Both the position numbers and the translations under genes were made by a program. A stretch of 64,000 nt of DNA from Ostreococcus mediterraneus (lineage: Eukaryota; Chlorophyta; Mamiellophyceae; Mamiellales; Bathycoccaceae), in NCBI GenBank assembly GCA_012295225.1, contig WMKK01000011.1:170203-234202 (forward strand), in the 5' to 3' direction. This document shows positions 58,751 through 64,000 of the stretch, one piece after another. The notes beneath the pieces are model-generated. The model was given only the letters and a program-made list of their open reading frames with translations. It searched no databases and had not been told where the DNA came from. Positions within the stretch are counted from its first letter, which is position 1, and each line of letters starts with the position of its first letter.

Positions 58751-60823
58751 ATGAAGGGTGCGCACGCGCCACCGGCGGTGGGTCTCGTCACGGGATTAAA
58801 AGTCGTTGGCGACGCTTTAGCGACGCATGCGCGGGATGGTATCGCGACGAACGTGGCGCATATTAAGGATGACGCCATGTACGTGGTGTTTCTCGCGGCG
58901 AGCGTGATTGGGTTCGGGTCGCTGGCGTCGCGCGAGGTGGTGAGCTTGAAGAAGCGTCGGGCGGCGGCGACCAAGGCGTTGCGCGAGTGCTCGACGATGT
59001 TGGATTTGAGCGGGAAGGACAAGGAAGGGACGACACCGAGCGCGAGTGCGGGTAAGGGGAAGTCTCGCAAGGGCGGTGGCGTGAAGGTTGGCAAGGAGTT
59101 TTGGGGTGAGCTCGGGTATTTGATTCGAGTGGCGGTGCCGAGCGCGGGGAGTCGAGGCGGGCAGCTCCTCGGCGCGCAGTTCACGCTGCTCGTCATGCGC
59201 ACGCTGTTGACGGTGCGGGCAAACAAGGTGAACACGTTTTATCTCACGAAGGCGATTTCCACGGCGAGTTGGAAGTTTTGGGTGCGGTGGTTTTTTAACT
59301 TTACCGGGTGGATGGCGAGCGGCGTCGTGGTGAATAGCGGCTTGCGGTATACCGAGAGTTTAATCACCATTGAACTTCGTGCGGCGTTGACGAAAAAGGC
59401 GCACAAAAAGTATATGGAGAATAACAACTTTTACAAGACTGCAGTGTTGCGACAAGGCGGGTTGGATAACGTTGATCAACGCATCGTGGCGGATATCGAG
59501 GCGTTTTCACGCGAAACCGCCTTCTTGTACGGACACTCGTTCAAGCCGATTTTAGAATTCACGTTGAGTCTCACGGAAGCAGCGAAAGAACTCGGATATA
59601 GCCGTCCGTTGGCGTTGTTCGCGTCGCAGATTATGATTACCGGCGTACTTCGCTCCATCGCGCCGAGACTCGGGCCGATGGTGGCGCGTGAAGCGGCGCT
59701 CGAGGGCGGTTTCCGTCACACGCACTCGCGTTTGATTGCACACGCCGAAGAAATTGCTCTTCTTGGAGGTGGCGACCGCGAAGTTAAGATTTTAGACGAC
59801 GGGTTGGACAACTTGGTGGTAACGCAGCGGTGGCACGCGCTGCAGCGCATTCGCAAGAGCGTCGCGGATAACATTTCCAAATTTCAAGGCTTGCTCGTGG
59901 GCAGCATATTCGTGCACGTTCCATTCATGATGAAGGCGTCAGTGTCCGAAGGTGAACGCATCTCATCTTTCCGCGCGACCGAAGAGTTGATGTTGCGTTG
60001 CGGCGGCGCGTTTACCGAAGTGTTACTTCTCGGAAAAAATCTCGACGAATTAGCAGGTTACACCACGCGCCTCTCGCAACTATTTCGTACCTTGGACGAA
60101 GCGAACAAAGAAGCCATCAGAGAAAAGGCTGAACTCAAAGAAGTCGATCCATCGGCACCGATTATATTCGACAACGTCACTGTCGGCGCACCCGAGCCGA
60201 ATGGTTCGCAACGCGTATTGGTGAAGGATTTGACGTTGGCCATTCCTCCCGGTCGTCACTTGTTGATCACTGGCCCCAATGGGTGCGGTAAAACGTCGCT
60301 TTTGCGCGTTTTAGCTGGCTTGTGGGCGCCAATGAGTGGCAAAGTTTCTCGCCCGACTGGGATCGCGTCCATCATGTGGCTGCCGCAACGTCCGTATTTG
60401 CTACAAGGCTCGTTGCGCGATCAAGTGGTGTACCCGCAAGACACAAACGTTGACAAGGTTGACGATAACCGCGTCAAAGAGTGTCTCGTGATGGCTGGTT
60501 TAGGAAAGTTCATCGACGGCTCATTGAACGTCGGTTTGAACACGCGACACTTGGAGTGGAATGACGTGCTTTCAGGTGGCGAACGTCAGCGCATTGGCTT
60601 TGCCCGATTGTACTACCACGCGCCAAAGTTTGCGATTCTCGACGAAGCCACGAGCGCGATTAACCCCGACGAGGAGTCTCAACTGTATGAGCGATTAGTA
60701 CAGACGGATACCACTGTGATTTCGATCGCACACAGACTTGAATTACGTAAATTTCACAAGGATGAATTGAAAATTGCGGGCGACGGCGTGGGTGGTTTTA
60801 AAATTGTCCCGCTCGACAAATAA
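58751..60823 (+). CDS. ABC transporter, subfamily D half-transporter (peroxisomal type)
   Basis: 690 residues, single exon. The membrane domain (about 110-430) carries the ABCD-type segment NPD-like [17 protein letters not shown] and the EAA-like motif [15 protein letters not shown]. The nucleotide-binding domain has Walker [11 protein letters not shown], signature [14 protein letters not shown], Walker [13 protein letters not shown] and a switch His in ISIAHR. All catalytic residues are present. Family members import acyl-CoAs or precursors into peroxisomes as dimers. A plastid or other membrane cannot be excluded, as no targeting signal is clear. Confidence 0.88.
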   Translation: MKGAHAPPAVGLVTGLKVVGDALATHARDGIATNVAHIKDDAMYVVFLAASVIGFGSLASREVVSLKKRRAAATKALRECSTMLDLSGKDKEGTTPSASAGKGKSRKGGGVKVGKEFWGELGYLIRVAVPSAGSRGGQLLGAQFTLLVMRTLLTVRANKVNTFYLTKAISTASWKFWVRWFFNFTGWMASGVVVNSGLRYTESLITIELRAALTKKAHKKYMENNNFYKTAVLRQGGLDNVDQRIVADIEAFSRETAFLYGHSFKPILEFTLSLTEAAKELGYSRPLALFASQIMITGVLRSIAPRLGPMVAREAALEGGFRHTHSRLIAHAEEIALLGGGDREVKILDDGLDNLVVTQRWHALQRIRKSVADNISKFQGLLVGSIFVHVPFMMKASVSEGERISSFRATEELMLRCGGAFTEVLLLGKNLDELAGYTTRLSQLFRTLDEANKEAIREKAELKEVDPSAPIIFDNVTVGAPEPNGSQRVLVKDLTLAIPPGRHLLITGPNGCGKTSLLRVLAGLWAPMSGKVSRPTGIASIMWLPQRPYLLQGSLRDQVVYPQDTNVDKVDDNRVKECLVMAGLGKFIDGSLNVGLNTRHLEWNDVLSGGERQRIGFARLYYHAPKFAILDEATSAINPDEESQLYERLVQTDTTVISIAHRLELRKFHKDELKIAGDGVGGFKIVPLDK

Positions 60824-60961
60824 AAACAAGATTGATTTTATATTTAAAACTCCGACGCGGAGTTGTTGTAACAAGCATATCTCACTGCGCAACGATTAAG
60901 CATACATATACCGGTACGTATTACAAAATATCCGATCTCGTTTTTGTACTCTTGTTTCCAT

Positions 60962-62170
60962 CTATTGCCGCGACATCAAAAACGCCAGAAGCACGAGCGG
61001 CGCGCCAAAAAGCACAACCATCGTGGACACCGCCGTCGACTGCAACTGTCTCTCCTCTTCTTCATCGATGTCGCCTCCAAATTTGTTATTCGCCATCTTA
61101 ATCAAGTACTCGTCGTACGCGTCTAATTTCGCGGCATCTATGTAATCGAATAGGTCGGACTTCATCTTCCGCGACGCGGTGGTCATCCCCCATACCATGC
61201 GATCAGCTTGTTTGGATACGTTGCCGTATTGATTCCCTATGCATCGTCGATATTGCTTCAACGCCTCGTCCCGGCGTTGCAAGTTGTCCAAGCACAACGC
61301 ATAGTTGAAAATAATTCGCCCACCGAGCTCGGTTTTCGGGCCAACTTTCTCAAGGGCTATGATTTCCAATCGATCGAGCGCGGCTTGCATGTATCCCGCC
61401 TTAATAGCTGCCTCGGCTTCGTCCAACGCCTCCTTGGCTTCCTGAAATTCTTCGGGCGTCATCGTCATCCCGTTGTCCTCTCTATACTTTGCCAATTTCT
61501 TCGCCACGCGCGCCTTACGCTCAGCAATCGCTGTCTCATCCTCAAGTTCCTCGCGCTTAATCGTTCGCCCGCCTCCATACGCTTTAGATATGTTATCCGG
61601 ACGTTCGAACACCCCCCACGTCGACACGCTCGGTCGATACGTCGCTTCATCCGTCTCAAATCCAACCGCCTTTTCATCATCATCAAACGGATTATACGTC
61701 TGATCGCGCGTTAAAATTTGCACCTTGACTTCACGCTTTTTAGGTGGCACAAACGTCGTCGTCTTCGTCCTCGTCGCCTCCTCCTCCGCGTCCGCCTTTG
61801 TCGCGTCCTCGTCGTCCCGCGTCTGTCGTCGCGACGTCGAAGAATCCAGCCCCTCCGCGCGCGCCTTGGCCAACTCCGCCGCGTACTCCTTCGCCTTTCG
61901 CACGCGATCTTCCACGCTCGACACTAAATCGATTCTCGCCTCGGCGTCTTCGGCGACGCGCGTTCGCGTGTGTCCGCGTCGTCGCACAGCGTCCGTATGA
62001 ATCCGCTGACGCTGATGTTGTTGAAGATGATTATCCGCACTGAATCCCGCGCGCGCGACGCCACCGCGCGCGCCCATCGCCCGTCGCCGCGCGCGACGCG
62101 AACGCGCACTGCCTTCCGGGCGCATCGCCACCGCAGGCGCGCGCGCGCCGACGCCGGCGACGCGCATCAT
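60962..62170 (-). CDS. Plastid TPR-like membrane-anchored protein
   Basis: 402 residues from the ATG at 62170; the open frame begins further up with a TTG. The first 50 residues are Arg/Ala/Gly-rich and transit-like. The centre has a conserved-looking segment STWGVFERPDNISKAYGGGR. Helical TPR-like units follow (EALDEAEAAIKAGYMQAALD, IIFNYALCLDNLQRRDEALK). A membrane anchor (STMVVLFGAPLVLLAFL) ends the protein. A 117-nt in-frame stretch (62040-61924, GTGCGG to TTTAG) encodes an odd Gln/His/Arg-rich piece and could be an intron; without it the protein has 363 residues. It resembles plant chloroplast TPR proteins of unknown function. Confidence 0.68.
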   Translation of the reverse strand: MMRVAGVGARAPAVAMRPEGSARSRRARRRAMGARGGVARAGFSADNHLQQHQRQRIHTDAVRRRGHTRTRVAEDAEARIDLVSSVEDRVRKAKEYAAELAKARAEGLDSSTSRRQTRDDEDATKADAEEEATRTKTTTFVPPKKREVKVQILTRDQTYNPFDDDEKAVGFETDEATYRPSVSTWGVFERPDNISKAYGGGRTIKREELEDETAIAERKARVAKKLAKYREDNGMTMTPEEFQEAKEALDEAEAAIKAGYMQAALDRLEIIALEKVGPKTELGGRIIFNYALCLDNLQRRDEALKQYRRCIGNQYGNVSKQADRMVWGMTTASRKMKSDLFDYIDAAKLDAYDEYLIKMANNKFGGDIDEEEERQLQSTAVSTMVVLFGAPLVLLAFLMSRQ

Positions 62171-62219
62171 CGTCGTCGTCGTCGCGCGCGCGACTGTGAC
62201 GTCACTTCGCGGACCGCGC

Positions 62220-62537
62220 ATGCCGCCTCCCGCGTCGCCCATCACCGCCGCCTCTCGCGCTTCGGCTGACGAAATATGCCCTCCGCGACAAGGTTCACGC
62301 AATCCCTGGGTGCTCGTCGGCGCCGGGGCGACGGCGCTCGTGCTCGCGAGTGGATTCGTGGCGTTCAAAGCTGGGAACGCTCGGGCGAGTCAATTCGCGA
62401 TGCGGGCGCGCGTGCTCACGCAGGGCGCGACGGTGGCGCTGATGGTGGCCACGAGTGGGGCCGGGGTGTTTACGTTGGATGGCGTGGAGCACGTGCCGGC
62501 GCGCGCGAGGGAGGCGTTCGGGTTTGGGCAGAAGTAG
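62220..62537 (+). CDS. HIG1-domain protein (respiratory supercomplex factor type)
   Basis: 105 residues from the ATG at 62220. Residues about 30-92 are the HIG1 domain with two membrane helices (NPWVLVGAGATALVLASGFV and RVLTQGATVALMVATSGAG) joined by the typical GNARASQFAMRAR loop. Family members sit in the inner mitochondrial membrane and help assemble respiratory complexes III/IV. The ATG is about 50 bp from the divergent plastid TPR start. The stop is followed at once by the COQ9 frame. Confidence 0.8.
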   Translation: MPPPASPITAASRASADEICPPRQGSRNPWVLVGAGATALVLASGFVAFKAGNARASQFAMRARVLTQGATVALMVATSGAGVFTLDGVEHVPARAREAFGFGQK

Positions 62538-62539
62538 CG

Positions 62540-63520
62540 CGCGGCGACGGACGCGGATTCGCGTCGTCGAGCGCGGCGACGGGAGATGCTCACGGCGATG
62601 GGGGTGTGAATCGCGAGGACGCCTCGGCGAGGTCACAAGGCGATGCGTCGTCGTCGGCGTCGGCGTCGGCGTCGGCGCGAGGCGAGACGGATACGCGAGC
62701 CGAAGCCGACGCGAGCGACAGGGCGGTGCTCCGCGAACGCATTCTTCGCGCCGCGCTCAAGCGCGTGGACGAGCATGGATTTTCCGACGCCGCCGTCGAT
62801 GCTGGTTTGAGAGATTTAAAGCTGTCACCGGCGTCGCGGGCGAACGCATTGGGGAGAGATGGGTCGAGCGGCGCGGCGTCGGCGTGCGACCCCGGAGCGC
62901 TCGCGGGCGAGCTCGTGGGGTACTTTGAAGAAGCTTGCGACGCCGCGTTCCACGCCAAGGTTGTCGAAAACGCCGACAAGTTATCTACATTGAATTCCAG
63001 CGACCGCATCGAATGGTTGGTGAAGACGAGGTTGGAATATGTCGTTCCGCGTCTCGACGCGTGGCCGCGAGCGCTGGCGACGATGGCGAGCCCACAAAAC
63101 GCGCTCGCCACGTTTAAGCGCCGCGCATCGCTTGCGGATGATATCGCACAGGCGGCAGATATCGCCCACGTCGATATCTTACCCGCCGAGCTCGACGGCG
63201 CGCGGTGGTACGCCGAACGCGCGACAATCGTCGCGCTCTACGCCGCCGTCGAGCTCCATCTCGCGACGGATACGTCCAAAGATTTCCGCAAAACCTGGGC
63301 GTTCCTCCACGCCCGCGTGCGCGACCTTGCCACTGCGCGCACGTCCGCGCTCGAGCTCAAATCCTACGTCGACGTCCTCGCGCGCGCCGCGGGTCTCGAT
63401 CCCGCGCGAAGCGACGTCGCGTCCGCGATGGCGGCGTCCGCGCTCCGCGCCGCGTCTCGCGCCCCTTTCGCCGCGCGTATCCTCGCCCCTTGGATCGCCG
63501 GGGCGCGATCGAAACCTTAG
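62540..63520 (+). CDS. COQ9: COQ9-like ubiquinone biosynthesis protein, start unresolved
   Basis: Homology runs from about 62725 to 63500: RERILRAALKRVDEHGFSDA, LVGYFEEACDAAF, TRLEYVVPRLDAWPRALATM, LPAELDGARWYAERATIVAL and the closing TWAFLHARVRD, as in COQ9. COQ9 is a mitochondrial lipid-binding protein that supports COQ7. No ATG exists in this frame between the HIG1 stop and the conserved part. The only in-frame upstream ATG (62276) lies inside the HIG1 gene in another frame and gives nonsense. A tiny first exon at 62586-62605 joined to 62722 would give an ATG, but without a mitochondrial signal. The coordinates given mark the open frame after the HIG1 stop. Confidence 0.7.
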   Translation, partial: RGDGRGFASSSAATGDAHGDGGVNREDASARSQGDASSSASASASARGETDTRAEADASDRAVLRERILRAALKRVDEHGFSDAAVDAGLRDLKLSPASRANALGRDGSSGAASACDPGALAGELVGYFEEACDAAFHAKVVENADKLSTLNSSDRIEWLVKTRLEYVVPRLDAWPRALATMASPQNALATFKRRASLADDIAQAADIAHVDILPAELDGARWYAERATIVALYAAVELHLATDTSKDFRKTWAFLHARVRDLATARTSALELKSYVDVLARAAGLDPARSDVASAMAASALRAASRAPFAARILAPWIAGARSKP

Positions 63521-63684
63521 ATATCATTGTAATGCATCATTTTGCACGCGCGTTTGACCTCTTGTGACGTCTCGCGACGTCGCGACGTGTCCGAGTCTCT
63601 TCGCCGCGAAGTGTCAGACCGACCTATACTCCCAAAGGTCGCCGTCGAGCACGCGCGCGCCACATCGCGCCACCGCGCCCGTCG

Positions 63685-64000
63685 ATGACGCGCGCACCGA
63701 TGTCGCGCGCGACAAAATCCGAGTCGCCCCCCTTCGCGCTCACGTGCGCCATCGTCGCCTACGCCGCGTTCGGCGCCGCGCACGAGCTCGCCCATGGGCT
63801 GAGTCACATTGTGATGTCACTTTCCGCGAGCTCAAACGCGCCTACGCGCGCGCTCGACATCGCGCGCGAATCTCTGATTGCGTGTGTGCGTCGCGCGTAC
63901 ATCGTGCGTGATGTCGACGTCCTGGGCGCGCGAGGGATGGCGATTGTGCGCGCGTGTGGGGTGATGATGAGCCTGGCGTGCGCGGTTTGGGCGTCGAAGC
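63685..64000 (+). CDS. HExxH-containing membrane protein, 3' end beyond window
   Basis: The frame starts with the ATG at 63685 and is open to the right edge (105 residues visible). A membrane helix (FALTCAIVAYAAFGA) runs straight into HELAHGLSH (His33-Glu34 ... His37), the zinc-binding signature of metallopeptidases, in the order seen in membrane-embedded M50/site-2 proteases. A second hydrophobic stretch begins near the edge (GVMMSLACAVWA). The family assignment rests on this motif alone; the rest of the gene is needed. Confidence 0.55.
   Translation, partial: MTRAPMSRATKSESPPFALTCAIVAYAAFGAAHELAHGLSHIVMSLSASSNAPTRALDIARESLIACVRRAYIVRDVDVLGARGMAIVRACGVMMSLACAVWASK

Noticed and set aside
61924-62040. 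In-frame 117-nt intron in the plastid TPR gene
   Set aside because: Donor GTGCGG and acceptor TTTAG fit, but no CTGAC-like branch word is present; kept only as a remark in the gene entry.
62276-62537. ATG-started frame overlapping HIG1 as the N-terminus of COQ9
   Set aside because: Reads as Arg/Gly noise while the other frame encodes a clean HIG1 domain.
1-64000. tRNA or rRNA genes, transposons, virus-like elements, CRISPR arrays
   Set aside because: Looked for box-B-like TTCGA contexts, terminal repeats, transposase or polymerase motifs and regularly spaced repeats; none convincing was found. A covariance-model scan would be needed to exclude small RNAs.

Overview
The window looks like nuclear DNA of a picoplanktonic green alga of the Mamiellophyceae, most likely Ostreococcus. 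It is GC-rich and extremely gene-dense, with about 34 protein genes in 64 kb and mostly under 200 bp between them. Introns are few and short. The gene content is plant-type and eukaryotic: a light-harvesting protein, DWARF27, an OEP61-like receptor, MCM2, primase large subunit, spermidine synthase and a starch/glycogen phosphorylase. I saw no rRNA, tRNA, transposon, virus-like element or CRISPR array. The genus is inferred from composition and layout, not from a database match.

Left part (1-17.4 kb): a RING/TRAF zinc-finger gene cut by the left edge, a TBL1/HOS15-type WD40 gene, a Nup96-like nucleoporin, a PP2C/cNMP-binding/kinase fusion, an EAG-like potassium channel, the Fe-S assembly protein ISCA2, and APRT flanked by two 2-oxoglutarate oxygenases. 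The second oxygenase carries a GIY-YIG-like domain in front of a PHD/EGLN-type catalytic domain.

Middle (17.4-44.9 kb): a PH-Raf kinase, OEP61-like TPR receptor, MCM2 (5' exon found by splicing), a tail-anchored protein, an m3C-type methyltransferase, primase large subunit, a coiled-coil protein of unknown role, phosphorylase, TRAPPC2L (two exons), lysyl-tRNA synthetase, a GT21-like glycosyltransferase, a DeSI-type PPPDE protein, an LHC protein with an unusual N-terminal hydrophobic pair, FKBP-TPR, an unknown plastid membrane protein and an SH3BP5-like protein.

Right part (44.9-64 kb): a plastid CNNM/CorC-type transporter, an esterase-like protein lacking its nucleophile serine, DWARF27, a J-domain membrane protein, a 1.2-kb repeat-bearing intergenic stretch, a Tudor/winged-helix chromatin protein, TIM44, a SET methyltransferase, a small CDK-site-rich protein behind a perfect E2F palindrome, spermidine synthase, an ABCD transporter, a plastid TPR protein, HIG1, COQ9 and the start of an HExxH membrane protein.

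Regulation and structure: a CCAAT-type motif (core TGATTGGTCA or ATTGGTCAAT) occurs five times, each time in a 5' intergenic region. The resolved introns share GTGCGT/GTACGT-like donors and mostly a CTGAC branch-site-like word. Several divergent pairs have start codons only 18-50 bp apart. Several starts had to be moved inward because the longest open frames begin with a non-ATG codon.
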